Source: Photobacterium sp. Ph5 (lineage in GTDB: Bacteria > Pseudomonadota > Gammaproteobacteria > Enterobacterales > Vibrionaceae). Taken from it: 48,620 nt of DNA. The stretch lies in NCBI RefSeq assembly GCF_022129445.1, contig NZ_JADQAQ010000037.1:1-48620 (forward strand). Direction: 5' to 3'. Shown piece by piece: positions 28,869 to 38,003 of this stretch (position 1 is its first letter; the number at the start of each line of letters is the position of its first letter). Both the position numbers and the translations under genes were made by a program. The notes beneath the pieces were generated by a model. It searched no databases and had not been told where the DNA came from. It worked only from the letters and a program-made list of their open reading frames with translations.

Positions 28869-29489
28869 ATGTTAAAATCGTTTAGTTATATACTCATTCT
28901 TCTTGCAACCCTATTGACTACAGGTTGTGAATCAGTTCTAACTGCGGCAGAAACCGCACCTAAAATAAACACCGTTAATAAAGCACAACCTTTAACAATC
29001 GCTATTCTTGACCATCGCCCTTATGTTGTTAATAACGACAAATCCCCTGCTTTTGAAGGCTTAATCCGTAGCGCTTTTGGTATTCCATACAGCTATGACA
29101 CAGTAACGAAAGAAGCAATGTCTAATTTCTTGGGCCAACGTCTCGCTCTTGGAATTAAGCGACATGGTGTAGATGTTGATCTTGTACAAACTCACCCAGC
29201 AATGACCGTTGATGCTTCACTAAAGGCGGTTAATAAAAAGGAAAATACGGGGCTATTATTTGTTCTTAAAGAATGGAAATACGACCTACACCCACTTGCT
29301 GATAACTCGTGGTACGATCTAGATGTTATGGTTATTGATAAAATTGGTAATAAAAAGCTCGTGAAAAACTTCAAAGGGGAAAATGATATTCCAGAAGAAC
29401 TCAGTATATTTAATGATATGCAGATCATCTATAAACAACGTTTTGAACAAATATTCCAAGACCCTGACGTTCGTAACGCATTAAAATAA
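28869..29489 (+). CDS. Lipoprotein of unknown function
   Basis: The 206-residue lipoprotein starts at the ATG at 28869, which has GGAAG 6 bases upstream. The signal LLATLLTTGC has a clear lipobox at about residue 20. The mature part is a single mixed alpha/beta domain with LTIAILDHRPYVVNNDKSPAFEGLI near its start and a C-terminal helix. The motif ILDHRPYV recalls uncharacterised gammaproteobacterial lipoproteins, but I cannot name the family. It is monocistronic, ending in a nested hairpin terminator shared with umuC. Confidence 0.75.
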   Translation: MLKSFSYILILLATLLTTGCESVLTAAETAPKINTVNKAQPLTIAILDHRPYVVNNDKSPAFEGLIRSAFGIPYSYDTVTKEAMSNFLGQRLALGIKRHGVDVDLVQTHPAMTVDASLKAVNKKENTGLLFVLKEWKYDLHPLADNSWYDLDVMVIDKIGNKKLVKNFKGENDIPEELSIFNDMQIIYKQRFEQIFQDPDVRNALK

Positions 29490-29491
29490 TG

Positions 29492-29549
29492 AAAAGCCCT
29501 TCGACTATTTTAGTTAATTAGAGAGAAATCTAATTCATGAAGGGCTTTT
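29492..29549. terminator. Nested bidirectional terminator between the lipoprotein gene and umuC
   Basis: Outer arms AAAAGCCCTTC and GAAGGGCTTTT (ending 29549) enclose an inner AATTAGA/TCTAATT pairing. Both flanks are A/T-rich. Confidence 0.75.
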
Positions 29550-29567
29550 ATTACCACCTTACTATAC

Positions 29568-30872
29568 TCAACACTTCGCAATAGGTAATTCATCAAGTCG
29601 AGTAGTCCAACGATTAGAACGATGCGCTTGCTTCATATGCCAGTTGGACGTTGCAATAACAGAGGCGGGTTTAATTCCATTCTTAAACTTCGCATTCATC
29701 ATATCTGTGATTGCCATTAAATCTCGACGTTTAGCTTCATCATAGGCACTAGTATCAAACATATCTAATTGAAAGCTATTGTTTTCAGCTGACGTTAGTT
29801 CGTCTAATATCACACCAACTTTTTGATACTCATAGCCTTCTTTATAGAGCAGTTTAAGCTGCTGCAATGCCGATTCAATAAACTTATAGTTATCTTGGCT
29901 TGGACACATAAGTGCCACTGCGCTACTGCGGTTTCGCTGTGGGAGTTGCTTATAGCGATTAGTACGTAAGAACACACCAACAATATTTGCTTGGCTTCCT
30001 TGTTTTCGCAGTTTTTCTCCCGCTCGCTGGCAATGGAAAGCCAAAGCAGATTTTAACTCTTCAAACTCGGTAATGCCTTGCCCAAAACTTCGACTCGATA
30101 AAATTTGTTTTCGGGTTTCATCAATATCCCCAGGCGCAATACACGCGACGCCTTGCAATTCCATCACTGTACGTGCAAGAACAACATTCCATACTCGACG
30201 CATTTCTGGCGCACTCTTTTGGGATAGTTGTAAGGCATTATCAATTCCTAATGTACGTAATCGTGTTGCCGTTTTTGCTCCAATTCCCCAAATATTTTGA
30301 ATATCTGTACGGGCTAATAACCATTCCCTTTTATGATCATTATCGATTTGAATAACACCACTCACCTGTCGTTCATACACTTTGGCTGCATGATTACCCA
30401 ATTTAGCTAAGGTTGGTGTAGCACCAATCCCCACTCGAACAGGTAATCCAATATTTTTATAAATAGTATCTTTTATTTCGCGACCATAATCTTGTAATTT
30501 CTCTAACTTAAAACCATCTAAGCGAACAAAGGCCTCATCTATTGAATATTGTTCAACACACGGAGAAAATTTAGAGAGTTCTTCAATAAAACGACGACTC
30601 ATATCGGCATATAGGTTGTAATTTGAACTACGTACTTGAACGCCATTCATACGAGCATCTCGTTGAATTTTAAACCATGGCGCACCACGTTGAATACCCA
30701 ATGCTTTCGCTTGATCAGAAAGAGCAACACAGCAACCATCATTATTAGAAAGTACAACTAAGGGCTTATTCACTAAGGTGGGATCAAACAACTGTTCACA
30801 AGAACAATAGAAACTCTTGGCGTCCACTAATGCCCACACTTGATCGTGTTTACCTGTGATATTTTCAAACAT
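29568..30872 (-). CDS. umuC: UmuC, catalytic subunit of DNA polymerase V
   Basis: This is a Y-family translesion polymerase acting with processed UmuD after SOS induction. The 434 residues from the ATG at 30872 include a short N-terminal extension before the palm motif (VWALVDAKSFYCSCEQLFD; metal ligand D17). The catalytic SIDEAFVRLD lies near residue 95, with helix-hairpin-helix and little-finger domains after it. A beta-clamp-binding sequence, QLDMF, is present at about residue 374. An ATG at 30878 is equally possible. The reading frame that extends into umuD lacks support. The gene follows the umuD stop by about 20 bases, so the two form an operon under the LexA box at 31291. Confidence 0.95.
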   Translation of the reverse strand: MFENITGKHDQVWALVDAKSFYCSCEQLFDPTLVNKPLVVLSNNDGCCVALSDQAKALGIQRGAPWFKIQRDARMNGVQVRSSNYNLYADMSRRFIEELSKFSPCVEQYSIDEAFVRLDGFKLEKLQDYGREIKDTIYKNIGLPVRVGIGATPTLAKLGNHAAKVYERQVSGVIQIDNDHKREWLLARTDIQNIWGIGAKTATRLRTLGIDNALQLSQKSAPEMRRVWNVVLARTVMELQGVACIAPGDIDETRKQILSSRSFGQGITEFEELKSALAFHCQRAGEKLRKQGSQANIVGVFLRTNRYKQLPQRNRSSAVALMCPSQDNYKFIESALQQLKLLYKEGYEYQKVGVILDELTSAENNSFQLDMFDTSAYDEAKRRDLMAITDMMNAKFKNGIKPASVIATSNWHMKQAHRSNRWTTRLDELPIAKC

Positions 30873-30891
30873 TATCATTTCAAATACAGCA

Positions 30892-31272
30892 TTAAAGTAA
30901 ATTGTGAATATTACGGGTAACGACACCAAAAATTTCAGCATCTTGAGGTAAAGGAAACGATTTCATGGCTGGGTTTTCTGCTTTTAACCACCAAGTATCA
31001 TTAATTCGTACTAAACGTTTACAGGTGAATTCATCATATATACGCGCAATAACAATTCGCCCTGGAATCACTTGTTCTGCTCGATCAACCACCAGCAAAT
31101 CGCCATCAAAAATCCCAGCCCCAATCATGGACTCACCGGATGCACGTAAAAAGAAAGTAGCATTCGGATGGCGAATCAAATACTCATCCAGGTCTAAACT
31201 CTCTTGATGTCCATCAGCGGGAGATGGAAAACCACACGCCACTGATTCTATAAAATACGGATATGCTGTCAT
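30892..31272 (-). CDS. umuD: UmuD, self-cleaving subunit of DNA polymerase V
   Basis: This is a LexA-like serine protease relative that cuts itself on the RecA filament to become the polymerase V accessory subunit. The start at 31272 gives 126 residues beginning MTAYPYFIES. The cleavage site is C13-G14, the nucleophile S48 lies in SGESM, and the general base is K85 in TCKRL. The arm before the cleavage site is about 11 residues shorter than in Escherichia coli (cleavage at 24/25). The ribosome binding site is weak. It is the first gene of umuDC. Confidence 0.95.
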   Translation of the reverse strand: MTAYPYFIESVACGFPSPADGHQESLDLDEYLIRHPNATFFLRASGESMIGAGIFDGDLLVVDRAEQVIPGRIVIARIYDEFTCKRLVRINDTWWLKAENPAMKSFPLPQDAEIFGVVTRNIHNLL

Positions 31273-31290
31273 TAAGCAAACCAAATACCA

Positions 31291-31329
31291 ACTGTACATT
31301 TATACAGTTTAATACGAATGGTACTGCAA
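31291..31329 (-). promoter_or_regulatory. LexA-controlled promoter of umuDC
   Basis: ACTGTACATTTATACAGT (31291-31308) is a near-consensus SOS box (CTGT-N8-ACAG, palindromic). On the minus strand a -35-like TTGCAG (31324-31329) and a -10-like TGTATA (31301-31306) are 17 bases apart, so the LexA box covers the -10 element. It lies 18 bases upstream of the umuD start. Confidence 0.88.
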
Positions 31330-31512
31330 GGTCACTTTTTTATTGCTTTGCTTTCATTGTAAAAATCCATTATCAATAAACCATATTAAAAACTAATAAA
31401 TCACTGTTTTAATCGAATAAAAAAACATCAAAAAACGTTTTTTATACTATTTTAATGCGGTGAATATGCTTTTATTAGATACAATAGGAAAAATAAAATT
31501 TGGTACTGGATA

Positions 31513-31546
31513 TTGACACCTATTACTAGGCTTCTCTCTATATAGT
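31513..31546 (+). promoter_or_regulatory. Putative promoter of the second SPOR lipoprotein gene
   Basis: A perfect -35 hexamer TTGACA (31513-31518) is followed by TATATAGT (about 31539-31546). The spacing is long (20-22 bases), so this is a tentative call. It lies 30-60 bases before the start codon. Confidence 0.4.
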
Positions 31547-31576
31547 ATCTACTTCTCAAAGATTATGGAGAAACGT

Positions 31577-32128
31577 ATGACGTTGCTGACTCGTAAGGCA
31601 GCTATTCTTTTAGGCCTATTTGCTTTATCTGGCTGTGCATCTTCTGACAGCCCATGCGACTCAGGTTACCTTATGCCATCAAAAATTGATGGTGCTAATT
31701 TTCAATGTGAAAAACCAACTGATACTGTTGTTCCTGAAACAACAGTAACGCCGCCACCAGTAATTGATAGCGATTATATTAATAACGATAACGCGCATCT
31801 TGAAGATGAAACATCAATGACTAACGATCAAGCGTTTGGTGATATTTCTCCTTCTCGTTACACAGTACAAATCTTAGCGCTTAGTGAAGAGCGTAACTTA
31901 CGTGGTTACCTACAGCCAATTACAGGTAATGAGCCAATTTGGGTTAACTGGAAGCGTGTAAACGGTCGTAACTGGTACGCTGTGATCTACGGTAACTTTG
32001 CAACGAAAGATGAAGCTCGCCAAGCAATTCAATACTTACCAGCTTCTGTTCAAGCACAAGGTCCATTCCCACTAAGCTTTGCTACTGTTAAAGCAGACAA
32101 AGAAGGTCAGGTATACCAACTTCGTTAA
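31577..32128 (+). CDS. SPOR-domain lipoprotein, short paralogue
   Basis: This 183-residue lipoprotein starts at the second ATG (31577), which has GGAG 6 bases upstream. The signal LLGLFALSGC ends in a clean lipobox. After a short linker of about 75 residues, the SPOR domain (about 95-170) begins YTVQILALSEERNLRGYL and contains VIYGNFATKDEARQAI. It parallels the longer-linker protein at 9030-9914 (FSIQLLAMREANEFKPYL and LLYGHYSDYETAKAAL). Binding to denuded septal glycan is expected from the family. It is monocistronic, with its own terminator. Confidence 0.87.
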   Translation: MTLLTRKAAILLGLFALSGCASSDSPCDSGYLMPSKIDGANFQCEKPTDTVVPETTVTPPPVIDSDYINNDNAHLEDETSMTNDQAFGDISPSRYTVQILALSEERNLRGYLQPITGNEPIWVNWKRVNGRNWYAVIYGNFATKDEARQAIQYLPASVQAQGPFPLSFATVKADKEGQVYQLR

Positions 32129-32150
32129 TCATCCTTTGATTGCGCAATAT

Positions 32151-32176
32151 AAAAACCAGCCTTGTGCTGGTTTTTT
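32151..32176 (+). terminator. Terminator after the second SPOR lipoprotein gene
   Basis: The arms AAAAACCAGC (32151-32160) and GCTGGTTTTT (32166-32175) flank a 5-base loop and run into T residues. Confidence 0.9.
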
Positions 32177-32201
32177 ATTATCCTTTCCTTTTTAACAGAT
32201 A

Positions 32202-32226
32202 TAAAAAAACCAGAGTCAAACTCTGG
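32202..32226 (-). terminator. Terminator after the DEAD-box helicase gene
   Basis: On the minus strand the arms CCAGAGT and ACTCTGG (32210-32226) with a 3-base loop are followed by a run of seven T (32203-32209 on the plus strand reads as A). Confidence 0.88.
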
Positions 32227-32253
32227 CTTTCTCGTTATCATTAGTAAGAGTGC

Positions 32254-33594
32254 TTACTCGCCATCTTTACTTACATCAGTATTACGCTTTTTCTTTGGCA
32301 TAAATACGTCATTACCCACCGCTTGGTTTTCGTAAAAACGCTTATCCACTTTTTTCTTAGCACGTGGCGCTTGTTTTTTCTGAGCTACCACTTTATCACC
32401 AGTCGGCTTCTTCTTAATAAACTTCTTCTTCGGCGCTGGTTTCAACCCTTTAAATTTACCTTCTAACCCTTCGATAGTCGTAAATTCAATCTTCTGCTTT
32501 AAGAATGCTTCAACATTTTTAAAGCTCTTCCAATCTTTAGGGCCTACCAGTGATACAGCATCACCTTTGTTACCTGCACGGCCTGTACGACCAACACGGT
32601 GAACATACTCTTCAGCATGTTTTGGCATATCGAAGTTAATAACCAGTGATACGTTATCAATATCTAAACCACGAGAAGCAATATCCGTTGTCACAAGGAT
32701 CTTATGACACGTACGCTCAAACTGACTCATAATACTGTTTCGTTGGTTCTGGTTTAAGCTACCACTTAGTGCAACAGCTTTTAGCTTACGCTCATTTAAT
32801 TCAGTCGTTAAACGATCGGTATCAGCACGTGTTGCCGTAAAGATGATAACTTGCTTGTAATCTTGTGTTTCTAAGATTTTATCCAGTAACGCTTGTTTAT
32901 GATCTAGGTGATCACAAAGAATAAAGCGTTGAGTAATATCTTTATGCTCTTCTGCTGAGTGACCAATCGAAATACGTTTCGGGTTATCTAGCATTTCTGA
33001 AGCAATCTCAACCACATCCGAGTGATCCAAGGTTGCTGAAAACATCAATGTTTGACGACGACGGTGGTTAGCCGCTTCGTTGATACGACGAAGTTGTGCT
33101 TCAAAACCTAAATCAAGCATACGGTCTGCTTCATCAAGAATAAGCATTTCTAAGCCATCAAGGTGCGTACTACGGTGCTCTAGGTGATCGGCTAAACGGC
33201 CAGGCGTTGCAACAACAAACATAGGATCATTACGTAGTGCTTTAACTTGATCATTAAAGTTTTCACCACCGACAATCAAAGTAGCATCATACGGTGTACC
33301 TGCATTTAGCGTACGTAGTTGTGCAAATACTTGTTTTGCTAATTCACGTGTCGGTGTAAGGATAACAACACGGGGATCACGTCGTGTAAATGGCTTACTA
33401 CGATACATACGTTGCATTGCAGGAAGCAAGAATGCCAATGTTTTACCGGAACCCGTTTTTGAAGAGGCTAAGATATCTTTGCCTGCGATAGCAACAGGAA
33501 TTGCTGTTTGCTGAATTTCGGTTGCTCGATCAAACGCCAAATGATTAATTTTTTTCAATAGGCGCGGGTCTAATCCAAGATCTTTAAAATGCAA
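32254..33594 (-). CDS. DEAD-box ATP-dependent RNA helicase
   Basis: This is a 446-residue RNA helicase. The start is best placed at the TTG at 33594, with GGAG 7 bases upstream. That gives MHFKDLGLDPRLLKKI, the typical beginning of the vibrio homologues. Motifs run in order: Q motif (ATEIQQTAIP), Walker A (SSKTGSGKT), Ia (PTRELA), Ib (TPGR), DEAD, SAT, then in the second RecA domain TTDIASRGLDI and HRVGRTGR. A Lys/Arg-rich tail from about residue 385 (KKKFIKKK) should bind RNA or ribosomes. It resembles the SrmB/RhlE groups; I do not give a symbol because the exact subfamily is uncertain. Confidence 0.93.
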   Translation of the reverse strand: MHFKDLGLDPRLLKKINHLAFDRATEIQQTAIPVAIAGKDILASSKTGSGKTLAFLLPAMQRMYRSKPFTRRDPRVVILTPTRELAKQVFAQLRTLNAGTPYDATLIVGGENFNDQVKALRNDPMFVVATPGRLADHLEHRSTHLDGLEMLILDEADRMLDLGFEAQLRRINEAANHRRRQTLMFSATLDHSDVVEIASEMLDNPKRISIGHSAEEHKDITQRFILCDHLDHKQALLDKILETQDYKQVIIFTATRADTDRLTTELNERKLKAVALSGSLNQNQRNSIMSQFERTCHKILVTTDIASRGLDIDNVSLVINFDMPKHAEEYVHRVGRTGRAGNKGDAVSLVGPKDWKSFKNVEAFLKQKIEFTTIEGLEGKFKGLKPAPKKKFIKKKPTGDKVVAQKKQAPRAKKKVDKRFYENQAVGNDVFMPKKKRNTDVSKDGE

Positions 33595-33817
33595 AATGAT
33601 GCTCCGGTAAAAACAACTCTTTGGATAGAGTTTACAGTTAACTATGATGAATATCACAATAACGTGAAAAACATTAGCCGCGGATTATAACACAAGTTCT
33701 GATTAAGAAAGCATATTTAGCTTTTTCATTTTATTATAAAGCAAGCGATAAAACCAAATTGGAAAGAATTGAGCATTTAGTCTAATCTAGCGAGGTTTTA
33801 TTCAATAAGGATATATG

Positions 33818-34417
33818 ATGTCTGAAAATAAATTTCCGTTGTGGCTTGCTATCTCCTACTCACTTTTCTTTATCATTTTAGGGATAAACCCAGCATTTAG
33901 AGAAGTATGGATAGCTGAAGCTATTCCCCTTGTACTTATCTTTGGTCTACTTGTCGTCACTTACCGTCACTTCCAATTTAGTAATCTTGCTTATTGTTTA
34001 ATGGCAGTATGGCTTGTATTGCATAATATCGGTGCCCATTATACCTTTGCTAATGTCCCCTTTGATTGGTTCAACGATTTAATTGGCTCTAGTCGTAACA
34101 ACTTTGATCGCCTTGCCCACTTTTCAATTGGCTTTTATGCCTTTCCTATTGCTGAATATTTAGTGAGAAAAAATCATTGTAAGCCTCTTATTGCTGGTTT
34201 ATTTGGTCTATTTGCAGTGATGGCTATTGCGGCTGGCTATGAGATCATTGAATGGTGGTATGCAGCAAGTGCTGGTGGTGAAGCTGGCATCGAGTTTTTA
34301 GGTTCTCAAGGCGATATTTGGGATGCACAAAAAGATATGCTCGCAGACACGCTAGGTGCCGTATTGAGTTTAACTTTATTCTTTATTTTCAAAACCTATA
34401 AGCAAACCAAAAATTAA
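33818..34417 (+). CDS. DUF2238/YjdF-type membrane protein
   Basis: This 199-residue inner-membrane protein has about five or six hydrophobic helices. The start is the second of two adjacent ATGs, which lies 7 bases after AAGG. Family features are NNFDRLAHFSIGFYAFP (about 95-111), the conserved EIIEWW, and the polar GDIWDAQKDMLADTLGA loop near the C-terminus, as in YjdF-like proteins. Conserved His, Asp and Glu residues in the membrane part hint at metal or proton chemistry, but no function is established. It is monocistronic, convergent with galE. Confidence 0.82.
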   Translation: MSENKFPLWLAISYSLFFIILGINPAFREVWIAEAIPLVLIFGLLVVTYRHFQFSNLAYCLMAVWLVLHNIGAHYTFANVPFDWFNDLIGSSRNNFDRLAHFSIGFYAFPIAEYLVRKNHCKPLIAGLFGLFAVMAIAAGYEIIEWWYAASAGGEAGIEFLGSQGDIWDAQKDMLADTLGAVLSLTLFFIFKTYKQTKN

Positions 34418-34434
34418 AACATCTATACTCATAT

Positions 34435-34467
34435 AAAAAAGGCGCTCATTTGAAATGAGCGCCTTTT
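34435..34467. terminator. Bidirectional terminator between the DUF2238 gene and galE
   Basis: The arms GGCGCTCATT (34441-34450) and AATGAGCGCC (34454-34463) flank a 3-base loop, with A-runs before and T-runs after. Confidence 0.92.
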
Positions 34468-34496
34468 ATTTATTGGCAGTTCTGGTTGAACTCTAG

Positions 34497-35516
34497 TTAT
34501 TCAGCGTCTGGATAACCATTTGGGTTAGTCGACTGCCAACGCCATGTATCTTGCGTCATATCATCCAAGGTTAATTTCGCCTCCCAATGCAACTCTGCTT
34601 TTGCTTTAGCTGGATCAGCCCAACATTCAGCAATATCACCAGGACGACGCGGTGCAATACGGTAAGCAACTTCAACACCTGACGCTTTTGAGAATGCATC
34701 AACCATTTGCAGAACACTGTTACCATTACCTGTACCTAGGTTATAAATGTGTAAACCCGCTTCTGAACCTTTGTGGTTAAGTGCTGCTAAGTGGCCATCA
34801 GCTAAGTCAACTACGTGAATATAATCACGAACGCCTGTACCATCGATAGTTGGGTAATCATTACCAAATACAGATAGGAACTCACGACGACCGACTGCAA
34901 CTTGAGAAATAAATGGCATCAAGTTATTCGGAATACCTTGTGGATCTTCACCCATGGTGCCAGATTTATGTGAACCAACAGGATTAAAATAACGTAGCAA
35001 GGTAATACTCATTTCTGGATAAGCATGTTGAATATCAGCTAGACACTCTTCAACCATTAACTTACTGCGACCATAAGGATTCGTAGCACTGGTTGGAAAA
35101 TCTTCTGTAATTGGCACAGAGGCAGGATCACCATAAACCGTTGCAGAAGAGCTAAAGATTAGCGCATTCACACCAGCAGCGCGCATGGCCTCAACAAGGA
35201 CTAATGTTCCGTGAACATTATTATCATAATATTCTAGCGGCTTTTCTACTGACTCACCCACCGCTTTTAAACCTGCAAAGTGAATAACGGCATCAATTTC
35301 ATTTTCAGCGAAAACACTATCTAAAAAAGCACGATCGCGTATATCACCTTGATAAAAAGCAGGTTTAACACCAGTTAGGTTTTCAATACGACCTAATACT
35401 GTTTCTTTACTGTTATACAAATTATCGACAATAATCGGTGTCATACCCGCATCAATCATTTGTACACAAGTATGGCTGCCAATATAGCCCATGCCACCAG
35501 TAACTAAAACACGCAT
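34497..35516 (-). CDS. galE: UDP-glucose 4-epimerase
   Basis: This enzyme interconverts UDP-glucose and UDP-galactose using bound NAD; it supplies galactose for surface polysaccharides or feeds the Leloir pathway. The 339-residue extended SDR protein has the Rossmann loop TGGMGYIGSHT (6-16), the catalytic Ser in IFSSSATVYG (about 124), and YxxxK as Y149-GRS-K153. RYFNPVGSHKSG and the C-terminal sugar-binding region also match. No galT, galK or galM neighbour is present, which favours a cell-surface sugar role. The gene stands alone. Confidence 0.96.
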   Translation of the reverse strand: MRVLVTGGMGYIGSHTCVQMIDAGMTPIIVDNLYNSKETVLGRIENLTGVKPAFYQGDIRDRAFLDSVFAENEIDAVIHFAGLKAVGESVEKPLEYYDNNVHGTLVLVEAMRAAGVNALIFSSSATVYGDPASVPITEDFPTSATNPYGRSKLMVEECLADIQHAYPEMSITLLRYFNPVGSHKSGTMGEDPQGIPNNLMPFISQVAVGRREFLSVFGNDYPTIDGTGVRDYIHVVDLADGHLAALNHKGSEAGLHIYNLGTGNGNSVLQMVDAFSKASGVEVAYRIAPRRPGDIAECWADPAKAKAELHWEAKLTLDDMTQDTWRWQSTNPNGYPDAE

Positions 35517-35788
35517 AGTGTCTCCTAATCCTTAAAAATAGAGGCTATCACATTCATGCAACTTAATATTAAGTCGCCATATTAAATGGATAATCAATCA
35601 GTTGATGACGATTATCATGATTCATCACCACAGTTTCAAGTCAGTTGTGCTTAATATTGCTATCAAACACACTTAATCTTGGTTATTTATGTTTACAATT
35701 ACGAACAATAACTTCGGTTTTAATGACTTGCGCCCCCATTATAAAACACCGTATTATTAAGTGGTACTATTTTAACTATAGAGTCACT

Positions 35789-36712
35789 ATGAAACGTTTA
35801 TTACCTATAACAATGATGGTATGCAGCCTGCTTCCTCTCCTTAATGGCTGCGAAGTCGTTCAATGGAAAACCGAACATGATCAAACCGTGCTCCATGATG
35901 ATGGTTTTACGAAACACTCTCTTACATTAAAAGAAGGTGGAACACTGACTTACTGGGAAGGTGGACAAGGTGAGCCTTTATTATTATTGCATGGTTTTGG
36001 TGGCACTGCTGCTGCAACATGGAAAGCTGAAATGCTTGAATTAAGTAAGCATTACCATGTCATTGCTCCTGATTTACTATGGTTTGGTGAGTCACAAAGC
36101 CAAGCTGAAGCACGTTTAGCAACTCAAACCCAAGCGATATGGCAACTTGTTGATCACTTAAAACTAGAAAAAATCAATGTAGCAGGCATTTCATATGGCG
36201 GGTTTGTTACCTACGATATGATGACAAACCCTGAACGGATCAATAAAGCCATTATTATCGCTAGTCCTGGCCCACTTTTCAGCGATAACGACTTAGCCGA
36301 TTTGGTTAAACGCGCCAATGTGAATACACCAGAAGCTTTATTTGTCCCAAATGACAGTAATGGTATTCGTCGTTTATATGACAATGTCTTTGTAAAGAAA
36401 AAACCAATGCCTGATTTTGTCGCAGAGCAAATCTATCAAGGTTACTTTTCGCAATGGAAACCGCAACGAACAAGCCTGATCCAAACTCTGCCATTAGATC
36501 GTGATCGTATTCAACAATTCGATCCGACTCATTTGCCAGAACTTATGCTTATTTGGGGTGAAAAAGATAAAATCTTTCCATTATCTAATGGCATCAAACT
36601 CAGCAAATATGCTCAAGCTCCAATCGTTGTTATCCCAAATACCGCACATGGCGTCACTAATGAGCAACCAGAACTCACCACTGAACTCATCAATAACTTT
36701 TTAAAACAATAA
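35789..36712 (+). CDS. Alpha/beta hydrolase lipoprotein
   Basis: This is a 307-residue envelope-anchored hydrolase of the alpha/beta fold. The start at 35789 gives a lipoprotein signal ending LLNGC; the upstream frame to 35645 has no such features. The catalytic triad is visible: S135 in the nucleophile elbow GISYGG, D260 in WGEKDKIFP, and H287 in NTAHG. The oxyanion segment LLLLHGFGGTAA fits epoxide-hydrolase/lipase-like members. The substrate is unknown, most likely an ester or lipid in the periplasm. It is monocistronic with a terminator. Confidence 0.85.
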   Translation: MKRLLPITMMVCSLLPLLNGCEVVQWKTEHDQTVLHDDGFTKHSLTLKEGGTLTYWEGGQGEPLLLLHGFGGTAAATWKAEMLELSKHYHVIAPDLLWFGESQSQAEARLATQTQAIWQLVDHLKLEKINVAGISYGGFVTYDMMTNPERINKAIIIASPGPLFSDNDLADLVKRANVNTPEALFVPNDSNGIRRLYDNVFVKKKPMPDFVAEQIYQGYFSQWKPQRTSLIQTLPLDRDRIQQFDPTHLPELMLIWGEKDKIFPLSNGIKLSKYAQAPIVVIPNTAHGVTNEQPELTTELINNFLKQ

Positions 36713-36726
36713 TAAAATTTATCATT

Positions 36727-36752
36727 AATAAGAGGTGTAATCGCCTCTTATT
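36727..36752 (+). terminator. Terminator after the hydrolase gene
   Basis: The arms AATAAGAGGTG (36727-36737) and CGCCTCTTATT (36742-36752) pair with one G-T wobble around a 4-base loop. Confidence 0.8.
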
Positions 36753-36938
36753 CTTATCTATTAAGAATGCAATTAACATTTAAAAAAATAAACCGTTATT
36801 GTTCATCATCAAATGTTATTGATATAGCTCGTTACATTAATTTTCAAAAATAATTAGACATAAAGTGAAATACTGCTATTCTCGCGCCATGCACAACATG
36901 TTGCATTCTTTAATCCTGTGCGAAGGTGTTTCCAACTT

Positions 36939-37991
36939 ATGACGACATTAATCAAAAGCAATCAACTCCACCCCACTAACCTTGCTTATATCGAACTTAG
37001 TGAAAAAACACTCAAGAAACAGCTCGCATTACTCTTCCCTTTTTCTGGTGCTATCTGTGCCGTTATTGCTTTTACCTATTTTGTCTCTAATGCAGAGTTT
37101 TATTTTACCTTTGTAGGTATCGTTGGCATGTTTCTTTGTTATAGCCTTGCCATCCTTAACCGATCTCTAATTTCAGCAAAGATCTTATTCTGGATATTCC
37201 TTATCGCAACAACCCTAGTCTGTACCAGTGGGTTTTATTTTGAGGGTGCGCGCCATATCAGCAACACTATTGGACTAACTATTCCTTTGTTATGCTTCTT
37301 TGCCTTACGAATCAAAACAGCAGCTTGGTATAGCACTATTTTTGGGTTTATTTATATCGTGCTAAGTATCTCTGAAATAGCCAATAAACACTTACAAATT
37401 TCATCAGCACTACAAAACATCAGTGCTTATTCAATTATTTTTGTAATGGCGTTTTTACTTTCGCGTCATCGTTATGATGCCATCATGCAGGTTAAGCGCA
37501 CCACAACCCATGATTATTTAACAGGGCTTTTAAGTCGCGAAGGGTTTGTGCCAATTTACCTTAATGAATCTTCTCGTTGTCAACGTTATCGTCGTGATAT
37601 ATCAATGCTGCTGATTGATATCGATAACCTGCGAGACATAAACGATCGATATGGGCTGGATACGGGCGATAAAGCCATTATGATGTTAGCAAAATGCATG
37701 AAAAAAACCTGCGATGCCAACGTTAAAATTGCACGATTAAGTTGCCAAGAATTTTGTATTCTTTTACCTAATGCAGATATCCAAAAAGCGGAATTTATGG
37801 CGATCACATTACGTAATGAAGTCGCTAAATGGACATTAGAATTAGATTCAGGCCACAAAATAAGTATGACTATCAGTGTCGGTATTACAGCCGTCGAATA
37901 TCAAGATTTCAGATATGACTATATAAAAGCCGAGAGTGCATTGATGCGTGCGAAACGTTGGGGATATAATCAAATAGCGACCAATGAATAA
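36939..37991 (+). CDS. Membrane protein with degenerate GGDEF domain
   Basis: The 350-residue protein has about five or six membrane helices (35-175), then a GGDEF-fold domain (about 187-345). HDYLTGLLSREGF and the metal-site region LLIDIDNLRDINDRYGLDTGD (D227 kept) are well preserved. The active-site loop reads S268-C-Q-E-F272 instead of GGDEF, and there is no RxxD I-site. It probably does not make c-di-GMP and may instead bind GTP or a partner as a sensor. The start at 36939 is chosen over a GTG at 36918 because the ATG is nearer the usual position. It lies 12 bases before the Nudix gene, so they may be cotranscribed. Confidence 0.85.
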   Translation: MTTLIKSNQLHPTNLAYIELSEKTLKKQLALLFPFSGAICAVIAFTYFVSNAEFYFTFVGIVGMFLCYSLAILNRSLISAKILFWIFLIATTLVCTSGFYFEGARHISNTIGLTIPLLCFFALRIKTAAWYSTIFGFIYIVLSISEIANKHLQISSALQNISAYSIIFVMAFLLSRHRYDAIMQVKRTTTHDYLTGLLSREGFVPIYLNESSRCQRYRRDISMLLIDIDNLRDINDRYGLDTGDKAIMMLAKCMKKTCDANVKIARLSCQEFCILLPNADIQKAEFMAITLRNEVAKWTLELDSGHKISMTISVGITAVEYQDFRYDYIKAESALMRAKRWGYNQIATNE

Positions 37992-38003
37992 AGGTGCTAA
38001 AGC

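Noticed and set aside
31425..31450. AAAAAACGTTTTTT palindrome
   Set aside because: Short A/T symmetry with no stable stem; not a terminator for any gene in position to use it.
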